A DNA stretch of 64,000 nucleotides from Gemmatimonadota bacterium (GTDB taxonomy: Bacteria; Latescibacterota; UBA2968; GCA-2709665): the NCBI GenBank assembly GCA_028873695.1, contig JAPPNU010000028.1, positions 248,001 to 312,000 of the forward strand. The letters are read 5' to 3'. Under the pieces are notes generated by a model, which saw only the letters and a list, made by a program, of their open reading frames with translations, made no database searches and had not been told where the DNA came from. Below are positions 35,445 to 45,295 of the stretch, piece after piece; position 1 is the first letter of the stretch, and each line of letters opens with the position of its first letter. Position numbers and translations under genes: made by a program.

Positions 35445-36752
35445 ATGGGAACGGTCGTGTGCAAATTCGGCGGGAGTTCGCTGGCCGACGACCGGCAGGT
35501 GGCACAGGTCAGGCGGATCATCGAATTCGATTCACAACGGCGTCTTATCGTCCCCTCCGCACCCGGTAAGCGCAACGATGAGGATACGAAGATTACGGAC
35601 CTGCTCTACCTGTGCCACGAACTGGCCAGACAGGGTCTGGATTCTTCGCAGCCCTTCGCAATGGTACGCGCCAGGTACGAAGAGTTAGCGGCAAAACTGG
35701 GTATCTCTCTCAATATCGGCCGGTTGCTCGACCGGCTCAAGGCAGATATTGACAACGGGGCATCCCGGGACTACGTCGCTTCGAGGGGGGAGTATCTTTG
35801 CGGTCGGGTGATCTCCGATTATCTGGGCGCAAGTTTCATCGACGCGGCGGAGGTCATCCGGTTTCGAGCGGACGGCGAACTGGACCCCGCGAGTTACCGT
35901 CTTGTCCGGGAGCGCGTCGACGGCAGCGGGATGTTCGTCGTGCCGGGATTCTACGGCAGCGATCCGGACGGTGCGGCGCGGACGTTTTCACGAGGCGGTT
36001 CCGATATCACCGGCGCAATTGTGGCAAGGGCCGTCGATGCCGAGGTCTACGAGAACTGGACCGACGTTTCGGGCCTGCTCATGGCCGATCCGGGCCTGGT
36101 GCCGGAAGCGCGACCGGTTCGTGAAATCACCTATCGCGAGGTCCGCGAACTGGCTTATATGGGGGCATCGGTTTTCCACGACGAGGCCATGTTTCCCGTG
36201 CGTGCGGCCGGGATTCCCATCCATATCCGTAATACGAACCGGCCCCTGGATCCCGGTACCCGCATCCTGGCCCGGCGGGAATTGACGGCGGATCTCATTG
36301 CCGGTGTGGCCGGGCAGCCGGCGTTCACGATGCTGTTCATCGAAAAGGCGATGATGAACCAGCAGAAGGGGTTTGGCCGGCAGGTGCTCGAGGTGGTGGC
36401 TTCGCACGATATCAGCTACGAACATACCCCGTCCGGGATCGACACGATGTCGGTGATCATGCGGGACGACCAGCTGGGCGGGAAAGGCGAACGCCTAGTC
36501 GACGATATTCAACGCATCCTGCAGCCGGATCGCGTGGAACTGCTGCGGGGATTGGCGCTTATCGCAACCGTTGGCGAGGGCATGTCGCATCGTATAGGAA
36601 TCGCCGCGCGGTTGTTCTCCGCGCTTGCCGATGCAAGCGTCAACGTCCGGGTGATCGATCAGGGCGCATCCGAAATCAATATCATCGTAGGGGTGGAAGA
36701 AGCGGACTACAGGTGCGCTGTACGCGCCATATACAATGCCTTTGTCGATTGA
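35445..36752 (+). CDS. Aspartate kinase
   Basis: 435 residues. Catalyses ATP-dependent phosphorylation of aspartate, the first step to Lys, Thr and Met. KFGGSS at residues 7-12 begins the amino-acid kinase domain; FSRGGSDITGAIVA and the VYENWTDVSGLLMADP block mark substrate and nucleotide sites. Two ACT regulatory domains follow (about 300-435), ending with the ASEINIIVGVEEADY segment common to feedback-controlled enzymes. The ATG at 35445 has GGAGGT ahead. A strong terminator follows. Confidence 0.93.
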   Translation: MGTVVCKFGGSSLADDRQVAQVRRIIEFDSQRRLIVPSAPGKRNDEDTKITDLLYLCHELARQGLDSSQPFAMVRARYEELAAKLGISLNIGRLLDRLKADIDNGASRDYVASRGEYLCGRVISDYLGASFIDAAEVIRFRADGELDPASYRLVRERVDGSGMFVVPGFYGSDPDGAARTFSRGGSDITGAIVARAVDAEVYENWTDVSGLLMADPGLVPEARPVREITYREVRELAYMGASVFHDEAMFPVRAAGIPIHIRNTNRPLDPGTRILARRELTADLIAGVAGQPAFTMLFIEKAMMNQQKGFGRQVLEVVASHDISYEHTPSGIDTMSVIMRDDQLGGKGERLVDDIQRILQPDRVELLRGLALIATVGEGMSHRIGIAARLFSALADASVNVRVIDQGASEINIIVGVEEADYRCAVRAIYNAFVD

Positions 36753-36776
36753 CCGCGCATGCCTGCTGATCCGGAG

Positions 36777-36803
36777 AAAGGGCTTCCTCAAGGGAAGCCC
36801 TTT
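36777..36803. terminator. Bidirectional terminator between aspartate kinase and the enolase-superfamily gene
   Basis: Perfect 11-bp stem AAAGGGCTTCC (36777-36787) with GGAAGCCCTTT (36793-36803), loop of five, T-rich on both strands; serves two convergent genes. Confidence 0.85.
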
Positions 36804-36841
36804 CTGATTTGCAGACGCGGCTGGACACGGGATTCGGATCG

Positions 36842-38095
36842 TCAGGGCCCGGCATTTTCCCTGACCGGCGATCGGGAGGCTGCTCTGTACCGGCGGTCGA
36901 ATCCTTCGCTTCCGTCGTCGGGTACAACCGTCAGAATCGAGCCGGGTTCTGAAATCGGCTGGGCGTCTTCAACGTATATCCGGTGAAGGTCCTGCCTGCT
37001 GCAGGCGTAGCACGTGACTTCTCCATTGGCACGGGCGTACCTGTAGAAATGACGTGGCGCGTCAACCCAGGCATGAGAGACCGCGTATCGCGATAACGCG
37101 TCGACGTCGACGTCGATTCCCAGTCCGGGAGCCTCGGGGACCCTGTAGAATCCGCCTCGTACGATGTGCGGCGCGTCGATCAGTGCGTGCTCCCAGATGT
37201 TCATGCAGGTGATGGCCGGCCACCTGGCCTGCGGCAGTACCGCGCCCAGGTGCGCCGCCCACGCCGTTGTAATCCCCGTACCCACGAGTTGCAGCCAGAA
37301 GGGTTTGTTGGCTTCTTCGCATACGGCGGCCTGCCTCAACAGCCGTGACGCACCCGCGCACAGCACGAAGCCGTCCGTTACGTCTTCCTTCATTGCGGTG
37401 ATTGCCGGCGGATTCCCGTAATGCATGGCAAGAGGGCGATTGAAACGCGTACGGATCTGGCGGTTGCCCGCCACGTCGTTCTGGGGAATCGGCGTTTCTA
37501 CCATCGCGATCTCGGGATAGGCTTCCAATCCCTTCAGGTGAGGTACGGCGTTTGCCGAATTGCCCAGCGTACCGTTGTAGTCAAAGTCGAGATGGAACCC
37601 GTCCGGGACCACCTCCCGGACGGCTTGCACCGATGCATGCAGATCGAACCAGGGCCGGGCTTTGAGTTTGGCGCTCATATATCCCGCGTTCACGGCCTGA
37701 CGGCATTCTTCCGCCCAGTCACCGGGCGGCATGTCCATGTGCCACCAGGAGATGGGGCACCAGTCCCTGACCTTCGCGCCGAGCAGCCGGTAGACCGGCA
37801 CACCCAGGTTTTTCCCCACGGCATCGAACAACGCCATTTGAACGCCCGCGCCCAGACTGTCGTCCCACATCAGCTCTGCGGCGGGCCGGCCCTGAATGCG
37901 GCTTTCGATCTGTTCGGGCACCCGGGCCCATGTATAGTTGTGAACGGTTTCGCCGCAACCCACAATACCGTTGTCCATTGTGAGCCGGCAAATCTGGATG
38001 ACGCGCCACTGGGGAAGCCAGTATTGAAGGTATTCGTTGCTGTGCGGCGTGAACGGCACATCCAGGAACGCGATATCAACCTCTTTGACATGCAT
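36842..38095 (-). CDS. Mandelate racemase/muconate lactonizing enzyme family protein, atypical active site
   Basis: 417 residues of the enolase superfamily: capping domain, then barrel with SAKLKARPW (K143 and K145 as the catalytic K-x-K pair), HLDFDYNG (D170/D172) and MVETPIP (E200). The third metal ligand, usually Glu in a GE pair after the next strand, is not obvious: the aligned segment reads RPLAMHYGNPP. The substrate is probably an acid sugar. The ATG at 38095 has GAGGAGAA upstream; the frame's long extension overlaps the PPK2 gene in another phase and is spurious. It lies downstream of the PPK2 gene with a short gap. Confidence 0.8.
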   Translation of the reverse strand: MHVKEVDIAFLDVPFTPHSNEYLQYWLPQWRVIQICRLTMDNGIVGCGETVHNYTWARVPEQIESRIQGRPAAELMWDDSLGAGVQMALFDAVGKNLGVPVYRLLGAKVRDWCPISWWHMDMPPGDWAEECRQAVNAGYMSAKLKARPWFDLHASVQAVREVVPDGFHLDFDYNGTLGNSANAVPHLKGLEAYPEIAMVETPIPQNDVAGNRQIRTRFNRPLAMHYGNPPAITAMKEDVTDGFVLCAGASRLLRQAAVCEEANKPFWLQLVGTGITTAWAAHLGAVLPQARWPAITCMNIWEHALIDAPHIVRGGFYRVPEAPGLGIDVDVDALSRYAVSHAWVDAPRHFYRYARANGEVTCYACSRQDLHRIYVEDAQPISEPGSILTVVPDDGSEGFDRRYRAASRSPVRENAGP

Positions 38096-38118
38096 CGGGA
38101 TTCTCCTCGGGTATTGGA

Positions 38119-39606
38119 TCAGCGCCTGATGCCGAGGCGCGACTCCAGCTTTCCGGTAACGGTTTTCAATACCTTGATTCTGGCATAATACTTCGAGTTC
38201 GATTCGACGATGACCCACGGTGCTTCGGGTGTACTGGTCCTGTGGATCATTTCTTCCACCGCTCTCTCGTATGCATCCCACTTCTCCCGGTTCCTCCAGT
38301 CCTCTTCGCCGAGTTTCCACCGCTTGTGCGGGTTCTTCTTCCGGTCCTTGAACCGGCTGAGCTGTTCGTCCTTGTCCACGTGCATCCAGAACTTGAGAAT
38401 AACGGTTCCGAAGTTCGCCAGGTGTTCTTCCATTTCGTTGATTTCCCGGTACGCGCGTTTCCATTCCGATTCCGAACAGAATCCCTCGATGCGTTCAACC
38501 AGGACTCTCCCGTACCAGGAACGGTCGAAAATGGTAATGTGTCCGGTCTTCGGCATTCGGTTCCAGAATCGCCAGAGATAATGGTGGTCCAACTCGATAT
38601 CGTTTGGCGCCGAAACGGGAATGACTTCATACCCTCTGGGGTCCATATTCTGCACAAGGCGTCTGATATTGCCGCCCTTGCCTGCCGCATCCCAACCTTC
38701 GTAGACGAGAACAACCGGGATGCGGCGACGGTGGACCTCGTGTTCCAGGTTCTTGATCCGGGCCTGGTACTTTTTCAAAGCTTTTCGATAGTCGGACTTC
38801 ACCATGGATTTCGAAAGATCGACCCTTTTAAGCAGGCCGGACGGGGTCTTTTCGAGTTTTGGCGGAGAGGGTCGGGTGGCAGGGTCTGCTTTTTCCAATT
38901 GACGGACCCGGTCCTCAACGGCTTCAATTACGGTCTTGAAGATCCTGATATTCGCAGATCTCCAGTTCTCAGCCCCAACCGGCGTCCACGGCGCAAACTC
39001 GGAATGTGTCTTTTCCAGCATCTCCGTGGCGACCGCCAGGCATTCGCGGTAGTTCTCGTGCTTCTGCCAGTCGTAGTCGGTTACGCGCCAGGCCGTCGTC
39101 GGGCTGCTCTGAAGTTTCATGAAGCGCTTTCTCTGCTCTGCCTGGGAAATGTGCAGAAAGAACTTGACGATAACCATGCCCGCGTCCACGAGCTGATTCT
39201 CAAATGATCTGATTTCGCCGTAAGCCCGTTTCCAGTCCTGCTTGGCGATCGTCTTGTCCATTCGTTCCACGAGAAAACGTCCGTACCATGACCGGTTGAA
39301 AATCGCGATCCTCCCGCCCTCGGGTATTTTCGTCCAGAAACGCCACAGGAATGGCTTTCTGCGTTCTTCCTCGTTGGCCGGATGCGTCGGGTACACGGTG
39401 AAGCCTCGGGGATCCAGCGCCAGGAGGAGCTTGTTGGTTTGCGTGCCCTTGCCCGAAGCCTCAAGACCCTCGAATACGACGATGATCGGGATCTTCCACT
39501 TCCTGGCGTTTCGTTGAAGATCTCCCAGCTTCAGTTCCAGATCCGGAATGAGTTCCTTGTATCTTGATTTTGCCAGCTTTTGCGAAGGATCGACGGTGTT
39601 GAGCAT
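38119..39606 (-). CDS. pap: Polyphosphate:AMP phosphotransferase, tandem PPK2
   Basis: 495 residues with two PPK2 domains, as in class II PPK2 (PAP) enzymes that make ADP from AMP and polyphosphate. Domain 1 Walker A EGLEASGKGT at 46-55 and lid NRSWYGRFLVER; domain 2 Walker A EGWDAAGKGG at 303-312 and lid DRSWYGRVLVER. Only domain 2 has the full EGxDAAGKGG form; domain 1 has L48 and E49 in place of x-D, as expected for the less active N-terminal half. AAAGGAG precedes the ATG. Confidence 0.93.
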   Translation of the reverse strand: MLNTVDPSQKLAKSRYKELIPDLELKLGDLQRNARKWKIPIIVVFEGLEASGKGTQTNKLLLALDPRGFTVYPTHPANEEERRKPFLWRFWTKIPEGGRIAIFNRSWYGRFLVERMDKTIAKQDWKRAYGEIRSFENQLVDAGMVIVKFFLHISQAEQRKRFMKLQSSPTTAWRVTDYDWQKHENYRECLAVATEMLEKTHSEFAPWTPVGAENWRSANIRIFKTVIEAVEDRVRQLEKADPATRPSPPKLEKTPSGLLKRVDLSKSMVKSDYRKALKKYQARIKNLEHEVHRRRIPVVLVYEGWDAAGKGGNIRRLVQNMDPRGYEVIPVSAPNDIELDHHYLWRFWNRMPKTGHITIFDRSWYGRVLVERIEGFCSESEWKRAYREINEMEEHLANFGTVILKFWMHVDKDEQLSRFKDRKKNPHKRWKLGEEDWRNREKWDAYERAVEEMIHRTSTPEAPWVIVESNSKYYARIKVLKTVTGKLESRLGIRR

Positions 39607-39822
39607 CCGGTCTCCTTTCTCCGACTGAGCCTGATTCTCCAGTATTTCGGAGACATAGTTAGCGCATTAGGACACCGATGTCAACCGGATAAACGATGGT
39701 CGCGCCCGTGTGTCGACGGGGCGAATGAAAAACGTGCGGCATCCGGGCGAGTTCCTTATATTGTGCGAAACCCGGATGCTCATTCGCAGAAAGCCCGCGA
39801 AGCGGATTTTGGAGGAGACGGC

Positions 39823-40821
39823 ATGCCAATTCGTCTTATTCATCTTGGGGTAGGGGGCAGGGGGAGATGGCCGGTTCGTCGCGTGCAGGACCGGACGGAC
39901 TTTCAAAGCGTGGCGCTCGTGGACGTTAACGAAGACAATCTGAGGTCGGCCCGAGAGGAATCGGGATTGCCTGATGCCGCGTGCTACCGGTCTTTGCACG
40001 AAGCGATCGAGAGCGTGGAGGCAGACGCCGTCGTTGTCATTACGCCCCCTCAACTGCACGCCGGTCAGTGTCTGCAGGCGGTTCGGGCGGGCAAACACGT
40101 TCTGGTGGAAAAGCCGTTCACCAAGAGCCTGGCGGACGCATGCCGGGTCGTGCGGGAAGCCGACGCCATGGGCGTCAGGATTGCCGTCTGTCAGAACGCC
40201 AGGTACGCCCCCGCGCACGTTACGATCAACCGTCTGGTGAAACAGGGCGTTTACGGACGGCCCGTGTTCGGACTGATGACCAAGTACGGCTGGAGACCCC
40301 GGGTTCACCATTCAGGGGAAGACGAACACGCCTATCTCTGGGAGCGGGGCATACACGATCTGGACACGCTGCGATTTCTGTTCAACGCCGATCCCGTGCG
40401 CGTATGGGGGCACAGCTTCAATCCGCCCTGGAGCCCCTACAAGGGCGGCGCCGGCGTCCACGCATGGATTGAATTCGAGGGTGGGGCGACATGCGGATAC
40501 CTGTGCACGTTCGCAGCGCATAAGGGCGGTTCGACTCTCAGGGTGGAACTGGAAGGCGGCGCCGTGGAAGTGACCGACTCCGGATTGGTCCTGCGCGCGC
40601 AAGGCAGGGACGAAGATGAAGTCATCGCTCCCGATCATACCCCGCCGCCGGAAGAGATCCTGCTGGACGGGTTTCAGCGGTACGTGACGGAAGGCATCGA
40701 ACCGGGTTTCGGCGGACACCGCAATCTGCCGACCGTGGGAATGGTGGAGGGAATCGGGGCGGCGTCTGACGAAGGGCGGGTTGTTGATTTTCACGCCTAT
40801 ATGGCGAAGGCGGGCGCGTAG
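39823..40821 (+). CDS. Gfo/Idh/MocA family oxidoreductase
   Basis: 332 residues. N-terminal NAD(P)-binding fold (GVGGRGRW) with the family's EKPFTKS motif near residue 99, then the alpha/beta substrate domain with WERGIHDLD, whose His is placed like the catalytic acid. Members oxidise or reduce sugars, inositols and related compounds. GGAGGAG stands ahead of the ATG. First gene of a long co-directional run; the next gene starts 16 bases later. Confidence 0.88.
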   Translation: MPIRLIHLGVGGRGRWPVRRVQDRTDFQSVALVDVNEDNLRSAREESGLPDAACYRSLHEAIESVEADAVVVITPPQLHAGQCLQAVRAGKHVLVEKPFTKSLADACRVVREADAMGVRIAVCQNARYAPAHVTINRLVKQGVYGRPVFGLMTKYGWRPRVHHSGEDEHAYLWERGIHDLDTLRFLFNADPVRVWGHSFNPPWSPYKGGAGVHAWIEFEGGATCGYLCTFAAHKGGSTLRVELEGGAVEVTDSGLVLRAQGRDEDEVIAPDHTPPPEEILLDGFQRYVTEGIEPGFGGHRNLPTVGMVEGIGAASDEGRVVDFHAYMAKAGA

Positions 40822-40837
40822 AACGGAGGTTGGCGAC

Positions 40838-41491
40838 GTGACTGAGTTGACGTATCCCGACCTGGATACCTATCGGCGGGAGGTGTTCGCCGAGGAAGAC
40901 GAACTGCTGAAGAGCGTCATGCCCGGCGCAGCCGCTCAGGGACTTCCGCGCATTTCCATCAGTCCGGAATCGGGCAAGACACTCTATCTGCTGGCGAAAG
41001 CGATCGGAGCGAAAAAAATCCTGGAATTCGGTTCGCTCGCCGGCTACTCGGGTATATGGCTGGCACGGGCCATACCGGACGAGGGGCGTTTCGTCTCTCT
41101 CGAAGTGGATCCGAAACACGCCGAGGTATCGCGCAGGAATCTGGCTGCGGCGGGCCTGGCGGATCGGACTGAAGTGCGGGTGGGAGAAGGCGCCGCGTTA
41201 ATGCAGGACCTGGTGGACGAAGGGCCGTTCGACCTGGTCTTTATCGACGCCGACAAGGAAAACTACCCGGTGTATCTGGATTTCGCACTCGGGAACACGA
41301 GGGTCGGCGGATTGATCGTGGCGGACAACGCAAATGGTCACGGGCATGCCCACGAAATGCTGGACGCGGGAGACGGCCGGCGCGGCATCCAGGAATACAA
41401 CAGGCGCGTCGCGCAACACCCGCGCCTGGTCTCGAACATCATCCCGGTTGGAGGCTGGCTGGCGGTTTCTCTGGTGATTGCAGCGGATTGA
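40838..41491 (+). CDS. O-methyltransferase, class I SAM-dependent
   Basis: 217 residues resembling family 3 (catechol/caffeoyl-CoA-type) O-methyltransferases. SAM site ILEFGSLAGYSGIWLA, acidic loop SLEVDPKHAE, and the metal-binding pair in VFIDADKENY with D/N in VADNANGHG. GTG start with CGGAGGT ahead. Divalent metal and a vicinal-diol substrate are expected from the family; the actual acceptor is unknown. Confidence 0.88.
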   Translation: MTELTYPDLDTYRREVFAEEDELLKSVMPGAAAQGLPRISISPESGKTLYLLAKAIGAKKILEFGSLAGYSGIWLARAIPDEGRFVSLEVDPKHAEVSRRNLAAAGLADRTEVRVGEGAALMQDLVDEGPFDLVFIDADKENYPVYLDFALGNTRVGGLIVADNANGHGHAHEMLDAGDGRRGIQEYNRRVAQHPRLVSNIIPVGGWLAVSLVIAAD

Positions 41492-41641
41492 ACCGGGGTA
41501 ATACGGGGAGTCGCTTACCCGTGTCCTTGAACGCGTATCGCAACTGCAATGCCGGCGTGCGAATACGCACTCGGCGCTATTTCGCGTCAGTCCGGGAAGA
41601 CGTCGTTCAGAACCGGGCAGGCGCCGGACGGGGAACGCACA

Positions 41642-43042
41642 ATGCGGGCGAAGGAAAATCTACTCGTGATCCTATGCGATCAGCTCCAGCGACAGACGCT
41701 GGGGGCTTATGGAGGGCGGATTCCGACGCCCCGCCTCGACGGGCTGGCCGAACGAAGCGCGGTATTCCAGGAGTTTTACTGTGCGTCCCCTCTGTGCGTG
41801 CCCACGCGTCCTTCCATGATGACCGGACGCTGGCCGCACGCCCACGGCGCAACGACGTTCGGCCCGGGGTACGAAACACTGAACGCCGGGGAGCAACTGC
41901 TGATCGACGTACTGCTTGATAACGGTTATCACGTCGGATACGAGGGTATCTGGCACGTCAACCGGCAGCCTGAGGACGACCGTTCCGGAGAATACGCCCA
42001 CTTCGTGCCGCGCGGTTTCCCGTACAAGGACCACCTCAGAATGCTGGTCGCCCAGGGCGGCAAAGACGGAGATCAGAGGGCGCCCATCTCAACGCCTACG
42101 GACAGCGGTGAGATGTACGACTGGGGGATAAGCATCCCCGTTCCGGCGCGCTGGCAGGAGCCGGCCGATGCCCATCCCGATATGGTGATTGCGAGAAACG
42201 TGAGCGAGTTCATCCGCTGTGCGCCGGAGGATCGGCCGTTCGCGGCATGGTGTTCTCTGGGCGGTCCGCATCCCCCGATTCTGGTTCCTGAACCGTATTT
42301 CAGCATGTTTTCGCCTGGCGAGATGGCGCCTCCGCCAAGCTTCGGCGAGGACATGGACCGCCTGCCGGGTCCAGTCCGGAACGCGGCGGGAGCGCAGTGC
42401 GTGCGTGGTTGGTCCTGGCGGCGCTGGGCGGTGGCAACCGCAGCCTACTGGGGTTTTGTCGCGTTTCTGGACGTCTGCGCCGGCAGGGTCCTCGACGCGT
42501 TGGAAGCTTCCGGCCGGGCGGACGACACGGTTGTTGTTTTCACCTGCGATCACGGCGAAATGCTCGGCGCCCACAACCTCTACCAGAAAGGCGTGCTTTA
42601 CGCGGAATCCATCCAGCTGCCGGCCATGATAGCCTCAACCGGGATCGAGCCCGGCCTTCGAGGCGGCTTCGGCTCTCACGTCGATCTGCCGCCGACTATT
42701 CTGGATCTGCTGGATCTTCCGCAGATGGACGGGGTGCAGGGCCGTAGCCTGCTGCCCGATCTGACCGGCGCACGGCGCGGCGCCGGCGGGGCGGCGTTCG
42801 TCGAGTTCAACGGATACAACCGGGGTGGGATCCATACGAGGGGGGTCGTGACCGACGCTTACAAATACATCTATCACCATCGCGATGACGATCAACTCTT
42901 CGATCGCAAAGCAGATCCGAATGAACTGCAAAACCTTGCGAAAGAACCGGGTCTTCGCGGGACCCGCGACGACCTGAGAGCGCGACTCGCCGGCTGGATG
43001 CAGGAGACCGGCGATTTTCTGCGTCCTGCCTGGCCGGCATGA
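41642..43042 (+). CDS. Sulfatase (formylglycine-dependent)
   Basis: 466 residues of the alkaline phosphatase/arylsulfatase superfamily. The formylglycine motif is C52-x-P-x-R (LCVPTRPSMMTGR); metal residues appear as CDQ at 12-14 and CDHGE before the C-terminal half. No signal peptide, so probably cytoplasmic, unlike many polysaccharide sulfatases. The anaerobic or aerobic maturase is not in the window. The ATG at 41642 follows ACGGGGAACGCACA. It lies within the sugar-type gene run, between O-methyltransferase and aminotransferase genes. Confidence 0.88.
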   Translation: MRAKENLLVILCDQLQRQTLGAYGGRIPTPRLDGLAERSAVFQEFYCASPLCVPTRPSMMTGRWPHAHGATTFGPGYETLNAGEQLLIDVLLDNGYHVGYEGIWHVNRQPEDDRSGEYAHFVPRGFPYKDHLRMLVAQGGKDGDQRAPISTPTDSGEMYDWGISIPVPARWQEPADAHPDMVIARNVSEFIRCAPEDRPFAAWCSLGGPHPPILVPEPYFSMFSPGEMAPPPSFGEDMDRLPGPVRNAAGAQCVRGWSWRRWAVATAAYWGFVAFLDVCAGRVLDALEASGRADDTVVVFTCDHGEMLGAHNLYQKGVLYAESIQLPAMIASTGIEPGLRGGFGSHVDLPPTILDLLDLPQMDGVQGRSLLPDLTGARRGAGGAAFVEFNGYNRGGIHTRGVVTDAYKYIYHHRDDDQLFDRKADPNELQNLAKEPGLRGTRDDLRARLAGWMQETGDFLRPAWPA

Positions 43043-43060
43043 CGCGAAGGGGAAACCGGG

Positions 43061-44308
43061 ATGGCGAAGAATCGGACATTGCCTCCGGAGAGTCCGGTGC
43101 GAAATCTCCACGCCGGGGCTTCCGTACTGGACGATGAGGAGGTGCAGGAGGTTCTGGCAGTCATAAAGAGCCGCTCGCTTTCACGGGACTACGGTCCCGA
43201 CCGCCTGGACATGGTGGCGCGTTTTGAACAGGGCTTTGCCCGGAAGATGGATTCCGCCTACGCGCTGGCGGTTACTTCCGGAACGGCTGCAATCAAGGTA
43301 GCCCTGGTAGCCGCGGGGGTCGGTCCGGGCGACGAGGTGATCATGCCCCCGGTCACATTTGTGGCCACACCCGGGGCTGTCGTGCTGCTCGGCGGCGTGC
43401 CGATCTTTTCCGAAGTCGACGGTTCAATGACGCTGGACCCGGATGACATCGAAGCCAGAATCACGCCCCGGACGAAGGCCATTCTTCCGGTACATCTGTG
43501 GGGGACCCCCTGCAGGATGGATGGCATCATGGAAATCGCCGATAGGCATGGATTGAAAGTGGTCGAAGACTGCTGCCAGAGCGCCGGCGCCACGTACAAA
43601 GGAAGAGCCATCGGGGCGTGGGGCGACCTGGGGGCGTTCAGCCTGCAGTTCGGCAAGATTATCACGTCCGGGGAGGGCGGTGTGGTGTTGTCCGACAATG
43701 CGGAACTCTACGAACGCGCCGTGCGGTACCACGATCAGGGGCTGTTTCGGGAAAAGACCCGGTTTCCGGGCTTCGAGCCGTCCCTGGAACCCTTCGTGGG
43801 CGAGAATTACCGCATGCCCGAGATGTCCGGCGCGGTTGCGCTCACACAGCTTCAGAAGATGGATGACGTCGTCGAGGCGCTGCGTGACAAGTTCCGGCGA
43901 TTCAGGGAGGGCGTCGCCGGCGCGCCCGGTGTGAACATCAGACCGACAAACGACGAAGACGGCCATCTCGGAGTACACTGGGATCTGATCTTCGAGGATC
44001 GAGACACCTGCTCGCGGTTTGCGAAGGCGATGCGTACACGAGGGTTTTCGGCCGGATTGGGATATGGCGGGAAACCGGTCTATATGGGACCGCCCATTCA
44101 GAACCAGGCCACGGCTTCACCCCACTCGAATCCCTGGAATTCGCCGGTCTACGAGGGTGATGTCTCGTACGGCCCCGGACTCTGTCCCCGCACCGAAGAC
44201 CTGCTACAGCGGGTACTCCTGCTCAAGACCGTCAATCCGTGGTTTCCCAACGAAAAAATCGACGCCCTCGCCGCGGCGGTTCGCGCCTCCGCCGCGGAGG
44301 TATTCTGA
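43061..44308 (+). CDS. DegT/DnrJ/EryC1/StrS family PLP aminotransferase
   Basis: 415 residues, fold-type I PLP enzyme that makes amino sugars or amino-cyclitols. PLP lysine K199 in LQFGKIITSGEGG; SGTAAI near 73-78 and EDCCQSAGA (D170) bind the cofactor. 18 bases after the sulfatase and 40 before the next gene, in one transcript. Family certain; whether the product is an amino sugar for a glycan (glycosyltransferase and SIS isomerase genes follow) is inferred. Confidence 0.9.
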   Translation: MAKNRTLPPESPVRNLHAGASVLDDEEVQEVLAVIKSRSLSRDYGPDRLDMVARFEQGFARKMDSAYALAVTSGTAAIKVALVAAGVGPGDEVIMPPVTFVATPGAVVLLGGVPIFSEVDGSMTLDPDDIEARITPRTKAILPVHLWGTPCRMDGIMEIADRHGLKVVEDCCQSAGATYKGRAIGAWGDLGAFSLQFGKIITSGEGGVVLSDNAELYERAVRYHDQGLFREKTRFPGFEPSLEPFVGENYRMPEMSGAVALTQLQKMDDVVEALRDKFRRFREGVAGAPGVNIRPTNDEDGHLGVHWDLIFEDRDTCSRFAKAMRTRGFSAGLGYGGKPVYMGPPIQNQATASPHSNPWNSPVYEGDVSYGPGLCPRTEDLLQRVLLLKTVNPWFPNEKIDALAAAVRASAAEVF

Positions 44309-44348
44309 ACACCCAGGCGATCTCACGTTCCGGACCCGGAGAAACGTC

Positions 44349-45293
44349 ATGAAAATCCTGTTGCGCGTGGAGTTGAAGGATCGCCACGTGGACCAGATTG
44401 CGTCTGCGGTCGAAGGCGTGCAATTGCTAACACCGGAGTCCGATGCCGAATTGTTTGACGTCATGCCACAGGTTGAGGTGGTTTTTGGCAGCCTGAGCCC
44501 GGAGATGTTCCGGCGGGGAGAGCGCTTGCGGTGGGTACAGACCTGGGGCGCCGGCGTCGACGGTCAGTTGTTCAAGTCGTTTGTCGACAGTAACGTTGTA
44601 TTGACGAGCGGTCGCGGAACCGTCGGCGTGCATCTGGCCGAACACGCCATGGCATTGTTGCTTGGGCTCACGCGGGGTATCGCCTGGGCCGTACGGAAGC
44701 CCGGATGGGACCAGCGAATGCCGATCCGGAACGCGAGTTGGGAACTCGTGGGCCTGACGATGGGAATCGTGGGTCTGGGAGGGACGGGCCGGGAACTGGC
44801 CGAAAGAGCCGGCGCATTCGGCATGCGGGTAATTGCGGTGGATCCGGAAGACGTGAACGTGCCCGCCTGCGTGGCGTCCTGCTGGAAGATGGACCGGTTT
44901 CACGACCTTCTGGCGTTGTCCGACGTGGTGGCCGTATGCGCGCCTTTAACGCCGGATACACGGGGTATGTTCGACGAACGAGCCTTCCGTTCCATGAAAT
45001 CCCGCGCGTTGCTGATCAATGTAACGCGAGGCGGAATCATGGACGAAGACGCGCTGGTCGACGCGCTGGCGCGTGGAAGGATCGCCGGGGCGGGGCTGGA
45101 CGTCGTGCCGGTTGAGCCGCTCCCGCCGGACCATCCATTGTGGAAGATGGAAAACGTCCTGATCACCCCGCACACGGCAGGAGGATCGCCGAACAGGCAG
45201 GACCGCATCGTGAACCTGTTCTGCGAAAACCTGAAGCGGCTGGCGGCCGGACAACAACTGTTGAGCGTGATCGACAAGAAGAAAGGTTATTGA
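44349..45293 (+). CDS. D-2-hydroxyacid dehydrogenase family protein
   Basis: 314 residues. NAD-binding GIVGLGGTG at 139-147 and the catalytic triad R227 (NVTRGG), E256 (VEPLP) and H275 (ITPHTAG), all in the family's positions. Reduces 2-keto acids to D-2-hydroxy acids or the reverse; could be a glyoxylate/hydroxypyruvate reductase. The ATG has CGGAGAAA ahead; the open frame reaches further back through the aminotransferase gene out of phase. The next gene starts 2 bases after its stop. Confidence 0.9.
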   Translation: MKILLRVELKDRHVDQIASAVEGVQLLTPESDAELFDVMPQVEVVFGSLSPEMFRRGERLRWVQTWGAGVDGQLFKSFVDSNVVLTSGRGTVGVHLAEHAMALLLGLTRGIAWAVRKPGWDQRMPIRNASWELVGLTMGIVGLGGTGRELAERAGAFGMRVIAVDPEDVNVPACVASCWKMDRFHDLLALSDVVAVCAPLTPDTRGMFDERAFRSMKSRALLINVTRGGIMDEDALVDALARGRIAGAGLDVVPVEPLPPDHPLWKMENVLITPHTAGGSPNRQDRIVNLFCENLKRLAAGQQLLSVIDKKKGY

Positions 45294-45295
45294 GG

